A DNA stretch of 64,000 bases, taken from the NCBI RefSeq assembly GCF_001027925.1, contig NZ_LECT01000038.1:1-64000 (forward strand). Direction: 5' to 3'. This document shows positions 1 through 8,790 of the stretch, one piece after another. Numbering within the stretch: the stretch's first letter is position 1; the number at the start of each line of letters is the position of its first letter. The notes beneath the pieces are model-generated. The model was not told the origin of the DNA, made no database searches, and saw only the letters and a program-made list of their open reading frames with translations. This DNA is from Rhodopirellula islandica. Its GTDB lineage: Bacteria; Planctomycetota; Planctomycetia; Pirellulales; Pirellulaceae. Position numbers and translations under genes: made by a program.

Positions 1-74
1 AAGGAAGCCTGAATGCGCAAAAACTGTGCCAAGATTATCGCAGCTGAAGACTCAATCTAAAGTAAGTGCCATTC

Positions 75-480
75 GGCGGAAGCCCCGAGACATTGGACGC
101 AAATACAAAAGGTCGCCCCGGATGGGGCCGTCGTTGCTGTCGTCGCGTCGCATGACGCGGACGGTTGGCAGTGGGTTGGGTGGCGATGAGGCCCGGCCGT
201 TGAGGGCTGCCCGACGGAACAGTTGAGACAACTGTTCTACTCTGGCTTCGTTCTCCTCGCCCCGGACGGGGCCGACTTGGTTAGCTCGGGGCGGAAGCCC
301 CGAGACATTGGACGCAAGTACAAAAGGTCGCCCCGGATGGGGCCGTCGTTGCTGTCGCCGAGCCGCGTGACGCGAACGGTTGGCAGTGGGCTGGGTGGCG
401 ATGAGGGCTGGCCGTTGAGGGCTGCTCGACGGAACAGTTGAGACAACTGTTCTACTCTGGCCTCGTTCTCTCCTCTTCGC
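75..480. repeat. tandem ~215-bp duplication of a hairpin-rich repeat
   Basis: Two copies of the same sequence lie head to tail with a period of 215 bases, the first from about 75 to 260 and the second from about 290 to 480, differing at a modest number of positions. Each copy contains a GC-rich palindrome (115-128 and 330-343) and a perfect 9-bp stem with a 3-base loop (GAACAGTTG-aga-CAACTGTTC at 217-237 and 432-452). I see no gene in 1-559: the short reading frames here run through the repeats on both strands and resemble nothing I know. Confidence 0.85.
259..304. repeat. paired GC palindromes (family A, REP-like)
   Basis: Two perfect palindromes lie side by side: GCCCCGGACGGGGC at 259-272, and an 8-bp stem CTCGGGGC / GCCCCGAG around a GGAA loop at 285-304. 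The same two hairpins recur at 62649-62792, and one recurs at 52469-52482, so this is a dispersed element and not a local terminator. Confidence 0.75.
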
Positions 481-559
481 TATCAGGACGCCAATAGCAA
501 GCATTTAGCGGCCCAGGCAAACGCCCAAACAATTGGAAGTCGACTCAGTCAACAGCCCG

Positions 560-3034
560 CTAGCGGCGTTTTTTGTTGCCGGGTTTGCCGGACTTCCCGG
601 AGGGTGGTCGTTTGCGGTCCTTGGGCAACGGGGCAGCTTCTACTTCCGGCGTTCCCAATCGCTCGCGGAGTCGATCGGCCATCGTTTTCGGTTTGCTGTC
701 GGAATTTTTCTTTCCATTGGCGCCCGCGGAATCGTTGACTTTGCCATCGACTGTACCGCCACCTTGCAGTGTCGCCGGGTCAAAGTGTGGCTTGGACGGA
801 AGTGTCTTTTTGACCAAGACTCGTTCGCCGATGCCCCACAGACTGCTGGTGATGAAGTAGATGCACAGTCCAGCTGGCACGCGGAAGAAGAACAGGCCCA
901 TGACCAAGGTCATGTAGTTCATCATCTTTTGCGTCATCGCGGTTTGTTCATCCGTTGCCGGTGGCATGAACATTTTTTGCTGGGCCAGGAACAGCGAGAC
1001 CACGATCATCGGCAGGATGTTGAAGTACGGTCCCAACCAACCGGTGCCGCGGCCGGCTAAGTAGTCCCACATCCAGTCGCCCCAGTAGTACATCATGTCG
1101 GGAGCGGCCAGGTTCGACGCCCAGGTTGTCCAGGAAGCAAACGCGGCTTGTCGCAGTTCGATGTCCACCGACAGGGTTCGGTACAGGCCGATGAAGATTG
1201 GCAACTGCAGGAACATCGGGGCACAGCCTGCCATCGGATTGAAGCCGACGCGTTGCTGCAGTTCCCGTTGGGCTCGGACGCGAGCCTCCATGTCGTCTTT
1301 GTGCTTCTCGGCGATCTTCTTCAGTTCAGGGGCCAGCTCTTGCATGCGTTGCGCATTGATCGCCGCTTTTCGCGAAAGCGGGAACATCAGGCCTCGTACG
1401 CACAACGTCAGCAGCACGATTGCCAACGCGTAGTTGCCGACGTTGGAGAACAGGTGCAGCAGGCCGCCAAGAGGTTTGGCGACAAACGAGAACCAACCGT
1501 AATAGATGCAATCACCCAAGCCGTAGGCTTCCATCACGTCGGGTTGTTTCGGGCCCGCGAACAATCGCAGCGATTGTTTCAGGGAGGATCCCGGGGGCAC
1601 ATCGGCGATGGCGCTGTCGAGGTAGAAGCTGGCGTTGACCGCGCGTTCTTTGTTGTCTGGGACGGCATTGGGGTCGGCGATGATATTCGCGGCAGCGCGA
1701 CGGAAGGTTTGCAGTGAGGCTTGGCCTTCCGGGGGCAACATCGCGACAGTGAAGTACTGTGCGTCGACGCCGATGTAGCTCAGGTCGCGAGCTGGTGGAG
1801 CGGAGTCGGGGGCAAACAACGTTTGGTCGTTTGCTTCGGATTCATTCTTGGCTCGTTTCAGCAACGCGTATCCCGAGACCAGTTCGTGGCCTTCTGCGGT
1901 GGTCTTGTAGACGACATCGCGAGCGGCGGAACCGCCCCAGTTGGGACTGATCTTGTTGCTGTACCACCAACCTTCCAGCGTGATGCCGTTGGCACCTTCG
2001 ATTCGGTAAGCCAGTTCTTGAGCTTCCTCGGCACGGTTGTCGATTTGAACATCCATGTCCAATGAGTAGCTGTCTGGCTTCAGCGAGTAAGTTCGTTGCA
2101 GCCCCACCGATTTGCCTGAGGCCGGCTTCATCTCGGAATCGGACAGTTGCAGTTGGTAGGAAACTTGGTCGCCGTTCTGAGAGGCGTCCCAGATCAGATC
2201 GCCCGTGTCGACCATTCCCTCGATGGTTTTCTCGCCCGATTGAATTTCGCGTCGTCCCACGCGGCCCACGGTCAGCAAGCACGACAGTCGAGAGAGGTTG
2301 CCTTCGACCTCGTCATCGCCGCCGTGCTCGGCCAAGCGGACCAGGTCCAAGGGATGCTCGGACAAGGTGGTTTTGAATTCAATCGGTTTTTCGTTTCGCA
2401 GAACCGTGACCGTGGCGTCTTCGCCCGGTTTGGTTTCCAGCATCGCTTCCCGAAGCATCGACAGGTTGTTGACGTTGGTGTCGTTGAAACCGGTGATGAT
2501 ATCGCCCGGCTTCAGTCCGCCTGGCACGCTCGAGGCGGTTGCCAGATCAGCTGGCGTGCCGGGGCCGACCACGTTGACTCGGATGCCAAGGTCGGTGGCG
2601 GCGGGGTCCGCGGCCAAATAACCGAGGTAACCGGAGCGGACGTCGACGCGTCGATACTTCAGGCGACCGTTTTCTTTTCGTTCGGTCAGTTCGATCCGTT
2701 CAATGCCACCGCCGCGACTGTTCAGGGTGACCAGCATCACATAGCCACTGGCCGCGTCCATCGAACCGAGCGTTGACCAGGTCGGCGATTCGGGGCGAGT
2801 GATCGCGTCGGCATCCTCCGGGGCCTGTTCACTGTCGCCGGGCGCATCCGGGTCCGTGTCAGCCACCAAGTCCTCCGCTGACTCGACGGTTTCGCCATCG
2901 ATTTCGGCGACCACGTCTTCCTCGGGGGGCAGTGGTGGCGCGAACATGGTCCGGAGGGACATGTAGATCAGGAAAAACGCCATCGACGAGAGGATGAACG
3001 AAAAGAGTCGGCGTTCCACAGAAATGTCGGCCAA
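560..3034 (-). CDS. yidC: membrane protein insertase YidC with inserted PDZ domain
   Basis: YidC/Oxa1-family insertase, which places membrane proteins into the inner membrane alone or with SecYEG. The protein has 824 residues, much longer than the roughly 550 of E. coli YidC. An N-terminal anchor (about 10-30) is followed by an acidic linker. The first part of the periplasmic domain then contains a PDZ-like module (about 140-228, with [15 protein letters not shown]). The rest of the periplasmic domain follows, and the conserved five-helix insertase core spans about 500-760. The core keeps the groove arginine in [10 protein letters not shown] and the [17 protein letters not shown] motif. The C-terminal tail is very basic (ending KPGNKKRR), as expected for ribosome contact. 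It is the last gene of a minus-strand run from the ACT protein at 6709. The PDZ insertion is the unusual part. Confidence 0.95.
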   Translation of the reverse strand: MADISVERRLFSFILSSMAFFLIYMSLRTMFAPPLPPEEDVVAEIDGETVESAEDLVADTDPDAPGDSEQAPEDADAITRPESPTWSTLGSMDAASGYVMLVTLNSRGGGIERIELTERKENGRLKYRRVDVRSGYLGYLAADPAATDLGIRVNVVGPGTPADLATASSVPGGLKPGDIITGFNDTNVNNLSMLREAMLETKPGEDATVTVLRNEKPIEFKTTLSEHPLDLVRLAEHGGDDEVEGNLSRLSCLLTVGRVGRREIQSGEKTIEGMVDTGDLIWDASQNGDQVSYQLQLSDSEMKPASGKSVGLQRTYSLKPDSYSLDMDVQIDNRAEEAQELAYRIEGANGITLEGWWYSNKISPNWGGSAARDVVYKTTAEGHELVSGYALLKRAKNESEANDQTLFAPDSAPPARDLSYIGVDAQYFTVAMLPPEGQASLQTFRRAAANIIADPNAVPDNKERAVNASFYLDSAIADVPPGSSLKQSLRLFAGPKQPDVMEAYGLGDCIYYGWFSFVAKPLGGLLHLFSNVGNYALAIVLLTLCVRGLMFPLSRKAAINAQRMQELAPELKKIAEKHKDDMEARVRAQRELQQRVGFNPMAGCAPMFLQLPIFIGLYRTLSVDIELRQAAFASWTTWASNLAAPDMMYYWGDWMWDYLAGRGTGWLGPYFNILPMIVVSLFLAQQKMFMPPATDEQTAMTQKMMNYMTLVMGLFFFRVPAGLCIYFITSSLWGIGERVLVKKTLPSKPHFDPATLQGGGTVDGKVNDSAGANGKKNSDSKPKTMADRLRERLGTPEVEAAPLPKDRKRPPSGKSGKPGNKKRR

Positions 3035-3139
3035 TCAGAAGGGAGGCGGGTGAGGAAGCCCGCTATTCTTGCCGCCCGATGCGTTCTTGAAAAGCCAAAC
3101 TCCTTGCGTGGAGCAGCCGAGAGGCTCAAAAACGCGGCC

Positions 3140-3847
3140 TCATGCCGTCAAAGGCAGCGGCGTTTCGCCCAATCGTTTCAGATAAGCCTGCAGTTCGGAC
3201 TCGGAAATCCCCTGTTTGGAACGATCCAGCACAATCCAGGGGCGAGCCTTGCGGATCACACCTTTTTCAAGGAATTCGCCAAACAGTCGCAGTTGCAGGT
3301 GCCCTTCGCGACGAAGATCGGTCGTGAAGGGGGCATCGGTGGGGGCCAGAAGCACCGCAATCGAGCCCGTTTCGCCATGCAACTTCACGGTCGAGATCGG
3401 CGGGCTGCCGTCGCCCAGCGTGTCGCCTTCATCAAAGATTGCTCCACAATCACCCAGGGCCGTGAGATCCAAGGTTGGATGGGTATCGAGCAGCAGGGTT
3501 TGAATCGACAGCGTGGGCTCGATCACCAAGCGGGTTTCGGTGGCTTCGATCACGCGCAAAGCCAGTCGCAACGAATACTGGCTGTCGCCCTGTGGGAGAG
3601 TCACATTCCAAACATCACCGCGGATCGATTGTTCCGTGGCGACGGGAAGCGTGTCGTCTCCCACCGGCAACAGGCTGACATGCAACGACCCGTCGGGGTC
3701 ACCGAAGCTGATTCCATTGGAACCTCCCGCGGTGTGGCAAACCCAATCGTGACCATCCGCATTCCAGTGCGCTGTGTAGCACTGGCCGGCGCTTTGGTCG
3801 CGGGCGGCACCAGGTGTTGGGGCCGCGAAATCTTGAAATTGCCACAT
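3140..3847 (-). CDS. hypothetical protein, 235 aa
   Basis: I do not recognise this family. The ATG at 3847 (MWQFQDFAAP) is preferred because the longer reading frame to 3979 would overlap the peroxiredoxin stop at 3870 and adds only low-complexity basic residues. The product looks soluble, with no signal peptide or membrane segment. It has a regular alternation of hydrophobic and polar strands, for example RLVIEPTLSIQTLLL and GSIAVLLAPTDAPF, suggesting a beta-rich fold. It sits between the peroxiredoxin and yidC in the same orientation, 22 bases after the former and 105 bases before the latter. A carbohydrate-binding or aldose-epimerase-like beta-sandwich is conceivable, but I cannot show it. 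Confidence 0.7.
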   Translation of the reverse strand: MWQFQDFAAPTPGAARDQSAGQCYTAHWNADGHDWVCHTAGGSNGISFGDPDGSLHVSLLPVGDDTLPVATEQSIRGDVWNVTLPQGDSQYSLRLALRVIEATETRLVIEPTLSIQTLLLDTHPTLDLTALGDCGAIFDEGDTLGDGSPPISTVKLHGETGSIAVLLAPTDAPFTTDLRREGHLQLRLFGEFLEKGVIRKARPWIVLDRSKQGISESELQAYLKRLGETPLPLTA

Positions 3848-3869
3848 GGGGATCAGCTCGTTTGTTTGC

Positions 3870-4466
3870 TTAGCTCTTGTATTCGGCGTCGAAGAACTCT
3901 TTGCTGCCTTCCACGTCAGCTTTGATTGTACGCGAGCCTTCTTGCCAGTTGGCAGGGCAGACTTCGCCGTTGGTTTCAAAGTACTGAAGGGCTTTGACCA
4001 TTCGCATGGCTTCGTCGACGCTGCGGCCGAGTGGCAGGTCGTTGACGACTTGGTGACGCACGAAGCCCTTTTGGTCGATCAAGAACAGTCCACGCAGAGC
4101 GACACCGCCGTCGAGCAGCACGTCGTAGTCACGCGAGATTTGTTTGTTCAAATCGGCGACCAAGGGGTAATCCGTCTTGCCGATGCCGCCTTCATTGCGA
4201 GGCGTGTTGGTCCATGCCAAGTGCGTGAAGTGGCTGTCAATCGAGACACCGATGATGTTCACGCCGAGGGCTTCGAACTCTTTGGCTCGGTCGCTGAACG
4301 CGATGATTTCGGTTGGGCAAACGAAGGTGAAGTCGAGTGGCCAGAAGAACAGCAGGACGTACTTGCCCTCGTAGTCCGACAACTTGAAGTCGTCTTTGAA
4401 CGTGCCATCGGGCATGACGGCGGTGGCGGTGAAGTCAGGGGCTTTTTGGGTGACCAAAACACTCAT
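3870..4466 (-). CDS. typical 2-Cys peroxiredoxin (AhpC/TSA family)
   Basis: Thiol peroxidase that reduces hydrogen peroxide and organic peroxides, normally recycled by thioredoxin or AhpF. The protein has 198 residues, the usual length. The peroxidatic cysteine is C50 in [10 protein letters not shown] and the resolving cysteine is C170 in [13 protein letters not shown] stretch at 93-96 corresponds to the GG(L/V/I)G loop of the family, but the C-terminus (FFDAEYKS) lacks the YF motif of overoxidation-sensitive eukaryotic enzymes, so it is probably the robust bacterial type. It lies between a Dabb-domain protein and a hypothetical protein on the same strand. No dedicated reductase gene is visible nearby. 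Confidence 0.95.
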   Translation of the reverse strand: MSVLVTQKAPDFTATAVMPDGTFKDDFKLSDYEGKYVLLFFWPLDFTFVCPTEIIAFSDRAKEFEALGVNIIGVSIDSHFTHLAWTNTPRNEGGIGKTDYPLVADLNKQISRDYDVLLDGGVALRGLFLIDQKGFVRHQVVNDLPLGRSVDEAMRMVKALQYFETNGEVCPANWQEGSRTIKADVEGSKEFFDAEYKS

Positions 4467-4521
4467 GGTGAAGCTTGCTTTCTAAAAAAGAGTGAAACGT
4501 GTTGGTGAATGGAGATCGGGA

Positions 4522-4842
4522 TCAGTCGCGAAGGTTCGAATCGAAGACGCGAACTTCGGCCCAGTTGGGTTTTTGACGCTCGATGAATTCCAAGTGCCGG
4601 GGGGCGGTTTGGTAAGCATCGTGGGCGGCACGGTTTTCGAAAACGGTGTGCAGGGCCACGTCGTAGTCCATGTTGACCGGGCGGTCGTAGTCAGGCTCGC
4701 AGCGACCCACGGCAAAGTCCACCAACCCGGGGTGGTCGTTCAGGTAGGTTTGACAATCGTCCAGCAGCGCGTTGATGGTTTCGTCGCTGCGGTCTTTGGT
4801 CGTGAAGAAGACTTGATGGGCGAGTCGAGACATGGTGCTCAC
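4522..4842 (-). CDS. Dabb (stress-responsive alpha/beta barrel) domain protein
   Basis: Small protein of 106 residues with the ferredoxin-like Dabb fold. The start LAHQVFFTTKDRSDETINALL, the central HPGLVDFAVG and YDVALHTVFENRAAHDAY, and the C-terminal PRHLEFIE are typical of the family. Members usually form dimers and are of mixed function, including stress response and small-molecule binding. It is upstream of the peroxiredoxin and downstream of hemH on the same strand, so an oxidative-stress setting is plausible, but this is inference from position. The first Met (4842) and the fourth (4833) are both possible starts. Confidence 0.85.
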   Translation of the reverse strand: MSTMSRLAHQVFFTTKDRSDETINALLDDCQTYLNDHPGLVDFAVGRCEPDYDRPVNMDYDVALHTVFENRAAHDAYQTAPRHLEFIERQKPNWAEVRVFDSNLRD

Positions 4843-4942
4843 GAAGGATCGGAAAAAGGTCAGAAACGCTGCTTCGTGGACAGGACGACGAAGCCGGCGT
4901 GGCCGAAATCAAGATGGCTCGTCGGTGATTCTAGCCGCCGCA

Positions 4943-5998
4943 TCAATTGGCTTGAACCGGTCGCCCGCCGCCAACAGGAGGTCGCCGTGGGGTGTACTGG
5001 CAGCAATCCTGCGGGCACACATCATGCCAAGCCCCCAGGTCACCCAGAGCGGGTTTTTCGTTCGAAACGCCCAGGCGTTCTTGGACCAAGCCGCAGATCA
5101 TTTCGACAAAGTCAGGGTGCGTCCCCACCGACGAGGCTCGCGCCATTTTGATCCCACGCTGCTGGCAGAGCTGAGCGGCTTCTTCGTCCAAATCGAACAG
5201 CACTTCCATGTGGTCGCTGACGAAACCAATCGGCAAAATCACCAGCGTGTTCAGTTTCTGTGCTTCGTCCATCTCGACGATTGCGTCCAAGACGTCTGGT
5301 TCCAACCACGGTTGCGAGGGCGGGCCACTGCGGCTTTGGTAGACCAGGTCCCAGTCCGTCGCACCGCAGGCATTGGCAACCAGACGACATGATTCACGCA
5401 GCTGTTTTTCGTAATCGCAGTTGTCTGCCATTCCCATCGGGATGCTGTGCGCGGTGAACAGCACCTTGGTCTCCGCCGGTGAAACACCGATTGTCTGGGC
5501 CGCTTTGGAAAGGTTGTCCGACACCGCCGCGATGAATCCTGGATGGTTGAATCCCATCCGAACCTTTTCGACCAACGGGGCGCCCTCGCCGACCTCTTCA
5601 CGAGCCTGGATGATGTTTTCGCGGTACTGGCGACATCCGCTGTAGCTGCTGAACATGCTGGTGAAGAACGCCAACGATCTTTGCTTGCCGTCTGCCTTCA
5701 TCTGGCGAAGAGTGTCCGCAAAGGTCGGGTCCCAGTTGCGGTTGCCCCAGTAAATCGGCAAGCCAATTCCGTTGGCGTCAAAGCGTTCTTGCAGGGCCGC
5801 GATGAGCTGACGGTTTTGCTCGTTGATCGGGCTGACGCCGCCGAAGTGTCGGTAGTGCTCCACCACTTCCAGCATGCGTTCACGCGGCACATTCTTGCCT
5901 CGCAAAACGTTTTCCAAGAACGGAATCACGTCGTCCTGGCCTTCGGGGCCGCCAAAGGACACCAGTAAAAACGAATCGTAGGGAGGCAGTTCACTCAT
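4943..5998 (-). CDS. hemH: ferrochelatase
   Basis: Inserts iron into the porphyrin at the end of haem synthesis. The protein has 351 residues. The catalytic histidine is H184 in FTAHSIPMG and the conserved acidic residue is E265 in GFVSDHMEVLFDLD. WGNRNWDPTF and YQSRSGPPSQPWLEPD are also family motifs. Four cysteines stand out: C122 in YSGCRQYREN and a C-terminal cluster C328, C332, C333 (CPQDCC). This arrangement resembles bacterial ferrochelatases known to carry a [2Fe-2S] cluster, so cluster binding is likely. Whether the substrate is protoporphyrin or coproporphyrin cannot be read from the sequence. It lies upstream of the Dabb and peroxiredoxin genes. Confidence 0.95.
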   Translation of the reverse strand: MSELPPYDSFLLVSFGGPEGQDDVIPFLENVLRGKNVPRERMLEVVEHYRHFGGVSPINEQNRQLIAALQERFDANGIGLPIYWGNRNWDPTFADTLRQMKADGKQRSLAFFTSMFSSYSGCRQYRENIIQAREEVGEGAPLVEKVRMGFNHPGFIAAVSDNLSKAAQTIGVSPAETKVLFTAHSIPMGMADNCDYEKQLRESCRLVANACGATDWDLVYQSRSGPPSQPWLEPDVLDAIVEMDEAQKLNTLVILPIGFVSDHMEVLFDLDEEAAQLCQQRGIKMARASSVGTHPDFVEMICGLVQERLGVSNEKPALGDLGAWHDVCPQDCCQYTPRRPPVGGGRPVQAN

Positions 5999-6037
5999 GT
6001 TGGGAAGTCACGAAGGCGGCGGTTGGACGAGATGTGC

Positions 6038-6089
6038 GATGGCCTTCCAAGGCCGTCGACCCTGATTCTGATGGCCTTGGAAGGCCATC
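6038..6089. repeat. pair of GGCCTT-CC-AAGGCC palindromes
   Basis: Two near-identical 20-base palindromic units at 6038-6057 and 6070-6089, separated by 12 bases, lie in the gap between the ACT gene and hemH. Each carries GGCCTT and AAGGCC arms around CC or GG. The spacing and position between co-oriented genes fit a REP-like element. It could also stabilise or terminate the upstream message. Confidence 0.7.
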
Positions 6090-6196
6090 GTACGGAGTGA
6101 TCAACCAACTGTCGGGCGGCAGACCATTAAGACGAAGTGTCAACTCCACCGTGGCCCAACGGCGGCGGCTGGTTGTTGACGCCAAGACAAACCGAC

Positions 6197-6709
6197 TCAG
6201 TAGATGTCTTGAGGCGGGAGGTTGTCCGCATCGAGGTCGTCTTCGGTGATGATCCGAAAGCCTTTTTCGCTGAGCGTTTTCATCGCCAAGTCGATGTTTT
6301 CCACCATGATCGCGACCGCGGGTTTGCCGTGTGGACGCACGAACAATGGGTAAGCCTGAATGATATTCAATTCGGCTTGCAGCAGCGCCGTGCAAACTCG
6401 GAGCAACGGTTGGGGGCCTTCAGGAAGTTCGACGCCGACCAAGTCGGATTCGATGATGGCCAGTCCAGCGCGTTCCAGAATCTCGCGACCGCGGTCCGCA
6501 TCGCTGATCAGGAAACGAACGAACGCACATTCTGCGGCATCATTGATTGACAGGGCCACAATTCGAATCCCAGTCCCCTCGAATCGACGCACGACTTCGA
6601 GCAATTGCCCGACTCGGTTCTCGAGAAAAATGGTGAACTGACGGATCGCGGGGAATTCGCGACCGTGCATGGTTTCGAATTGCGTGTCGGCACCGGCTCC
6701 AAAGCTCAT
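6197..6709 (-). CDS. tandem ACT-domain protein
   Basis: 170 residues made of two ACT modules, small ligand-binding domains that usually sense amino acids. The first starts at AIRQFTIFLENRVGQLLEVVRRFEGTGI style sequence (about 21-90), where FLENRVGQL is the diagnostic turn. The second spans about 95-155 (LLRVCTALLQAELNI, then KPAVAIMVENIDLA). No enzyme domain is attached, so it is a stand-alone regulator rather than an ACT-fused enzyme. It is first in the minus-strand run that continues into hemH after a 198-base gap holding REP-like palindromes. The ligand is unknown. Confidence 0.85.
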   Translation of the reverse strand: MSFGAGADTQFETMHGREFPAIRQFTIFLENRVGQLLEVVRRFEGTGIRIVALSINDAAECAFVRFLISDADRGREILERAGLAIIESDLVGVELPEGPQPLLRVCTALLQAELNIIQAYPLFVRPHGKPAVAIMVENIDLAMKTLSEKGFRIITEDDLDADNLPPQDIY

Positions 6710-7034
6710 GCTCGCAATCTCTTGTTAGCGGCAAAAAGGCGTAATCGCCGGAGTCTACCGGTCGGTTCATCGCACGGCAAACCGTCTGGTTTCGCGATTT
6801 GATGCAGGGTACCGCATGGATGCAAGCATTTTCGGGTGCGAATTGGATTTCGGCGACGAAGCGAAATGATCGCTGGGCGACCGCAGTGGTGCCAAATTGA
6901 GTGGTGCAATCGCCTGAGGTCTGCCGTGCAGCCTTAAGCGGGTGGGCTGGCGCGCCGTTTGCCTCCCTTGAGTGGTGCTTTTCTATGTCCACGGCAAACG
7001 CGGACACTCAACATCACCAACAAAAGGTTCCCCC
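6710..7034. other. divergent intergenic region, no gene seen
   Basis: This 325-base gap separates the divergently transcribed ACT gene and the exported Asp-rich protein gene, so it should hold both promoters. I see no RNA gene, repeat or convincing promoter hexamers in it. Confidence 0.5.
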
Positions 7035-8072
7035 ATGAAATTCCTCCATCGCCAACAACCCCTGCTTCGTTCTTTGGTCGCGACCGCTGCCGTTTCTTTC
7101 CCGCTCGCCTGCACGCCAGTCGCGATGGGGCAAACGGGAGACTTTGATCCGGAGGACCGAGGCAGCAAAGTCGAAGACGATGCCTGGTACGACATCTCGG
7201 AATGGTTTGACGGAAACGACTACAACCCGACGGACGAGGCTATCGGACGCTGGGACGATGAGGTCTTTTCCTACGAAGAAGCTCGCACAAGCAGCGACTC
7301 AGACAATGACCAATTGATCATTCCTGCTGACACGTTTTATGGCGAGGACTACAACGAAAGTCATGTGTCGTACGAGGATCGGGATAAAGACGGAACCTAC
7401 GAGCGATCCACTCGGTACATCGATCGTGACGGAGACTACCTGAACGATGCCTACGTCTCTTACGTCGACGAAGATGGCGATGGCACGTACGACAGCTATG
7501 ACTACTCGGAGCTAGGCAACACGTCCAAAAACGCGGTGCCTCCATCCGCGATCGCTCAATCCGTGAAAGAAGGTTTGAGTGGCAAGCGTCATGAAGTGAT
7601 GGGCACGGTTCGCGATATCAAGACCGTCCAGCGAGGCAACGAGTACTCGATGATGATGCAGGTCAATTCACAAGACGGAAAAGATGTCTGGATCGATCTC
7701 GGCGGACATGCAACAGGAGTCCAGCTCTTCAAGGATGACCAAGCCACTTTCTACGGACCGATGGTGAAACGAGGCGAGAAGGAGGTGCTGGTGGCGACCG
7801 CTGTCGATCTGCCGAAACACGGAATGTACAAGGTGGAACGATCCGGCAGTCGCTACACGGGTGAGGTTCAGTCAACCAAGACGGCCACGGTTCGCGGGCA
7901 AGAGCATTTGGTCGTCAAGTTGAAAACCAAGAACGACAAAATGATGACCGTCGACATGGGACTCGCCTCGGAGGCAAAGAAACCGAGCGAAGGAGAAAAA
8001 GTCACCGTCACAGGGGTGCCAGTCAAAATGGGCGACCGAGTCATCCTGATCGCTGATCAAAAGCAGAGCTGA
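7035..8072 (+). CDS. exported Asp/Tyr-rich protein with DxDxDG-type repeats
   Basis: 345 residues. The ATG at 7035 starts a signal peptide (hydrophobic LVATAAVSFPLA, followed by MGQTGD). Residues about 60-165 are very acidic and contain three calcium-loop-like stretches (DRDKDGTYE, DRDGDYLND, DEDGDGTYD) reminiscent of EF-hand or thrombospondin type 3 repeats. The C-terminal part (about 175-345) has two similar beta-rich units: GTVRDIKTVQRGNEY...VWIDLGGHATG and GEVQSTKTATVRGQEH...TVDMGLASEA. Each ends in a predicted short beta hairpin (KRGEKEVLVATAVDL and KMGDRVILIADQ), suggesting duplicated OB-like folds. I do not know a named family. It is probably periplasmic or cell-surface. Confidence 0.8.
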   Translation: MKFLHRQQPLLRSLVATAAVSFPLACTPVAMGQTGDFDPEDRGSKVEDDAWYDISEWFDGNDYNPTDEAIGRWDDEVFSYEEARTSSDSDNDQLIIPADTFYGEDYNESHVSYEDRDKDGTYERSTRYIDRDGDYLNDAYVSYVDEDGDGTYDSYDYSELGNTSKNAVPPSAIAQSVKEGLSGKRHEVMGTVRDIKTVQRGNEYSMMMQVNSQDGKDVWIDLGGHATGVQLFKDDQATFYGPMVKRGEKEVLVATAVDLPKHGMYKVERSGSRYTGEVQSTKTATVRGQEHLVVKLKTKNDKMMTVDMGLASEAKKPSEGEKVTVTGVPVKMGDRVILIADQKQS

Positions 8073-8131
8073 TCAGGATTGTGTTCCGTTCGCCGCAAAC
8101 CAGTGCACCAACTCTAAGGCGAGTGGTCTGT

Positions 8132-8283
8132 CTATAGAGGTCGATTGCGGTGTCTTGTTGTCCCTTGCGGGGGCCGCGCGGGGGATCGAGCGTGTTTTCG
8201 GCACGTAAGTTCCACTGGCGATCGCGCGGCTCTCGTCCGCTGCGGCCCCGCAAGCGAGGGCAATCTTCCCGAAAAATCTATAG
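8132..8283. repeat. nested inverted repeat in a 438-base intergenic gap
   Basis: Three arms nest in order. CTATAG at 8132-8137 pairs with the same palindrome at 8278-8283, GATTGC at 8143-8148 pairs with GCAATC at 8260-8265, and CTTGCGGGGGCCGC at 8164-8177 pairs with GCGGCCCCGCAAG at 8242-8254 (one extra G). The arms frame about 65 bases. It could be a small non-autonomous element or a structured RNA. The rest of 8073-8510 shows no gene. A weak TTGACT hexamer at 8344-8349 is the only promoter hint ahead of the lipoprotein. Confidence 0.5.
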
Positions 8284-8510
8284 GTTTGGGTGGTGAAATA
8301 GGCCGGGGAATGTGTCATATTTGCATGCTAATGTGAAAAGCGATTGACTTAACGCGTGCGTTGAGCATGATTCCTGCGCGTTACCCGCATTTCGCTCTTT
8401 GTCCCAATCACGCGGTTTCAATCTGCCGGGTGGTCACGTGGCCAAATGAAAAAAGAAGTTTCCCGATCTGCTAATGTCACGATCGATCTTAATTCTATGG
8501 AGTCATTTCT

Positions 8511-8696
8511 ATGAAGTTTTGTCACTTTAAAATGCTCGGTTTGGCTGCGTTGGTGTGCGTGGCTGCAATCAGTGGTTGCACCGAATCGAAACCAGCAGCG
8601 ACGTCGACCGACGAGTTGACTCAGTTCTTGAATGACAACCCCGAGCTGAAGGAGCCGAAGGACGAAGTTCCTGCATCGGATCCATCCAAGCCCTGA
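8511..8696 (+). CDS. small lipoprotein, 61 aa
   Basis: A short protein with a lipoprotein signal peptide: KFCHFKMLGLAALVCVAAI followed by the lipobox ISGC with the acylated cysteine at C23. The mature part is only about 38 residues, rich in Glu, Asp, Pro and Ser (TDELTQFLND, ending ASDPSKP). It sits 94 bases upstream of a DUF1559 gene in the same direction. The other intact DUF1559 gene in this window (23314-24546) also has a small lipoprotein next to it, so the association is probably functional. The role is unknown. Confidence 0.8.
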   Translation: MKFCHFKMLGLAALVCVAAISGCTESKPAATSTDELTQFLNDNPELKEPKDEVPASDPSKP

Positions 8697-8790
8697 TGCT
8701 TTGATTTGACATCCGGGTGGTGCGTTCTCGCTGGCGAGACCGCCTCTCATGCACTTTTTGATCGCTCTTTTTTCGAAGAAGGAATTTTCT

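Noticed and set aside
75-480. Possible CRISPR array
   Set aside because: Only two long near-identical units, with no short regularly spaced repeats or unique spacers.
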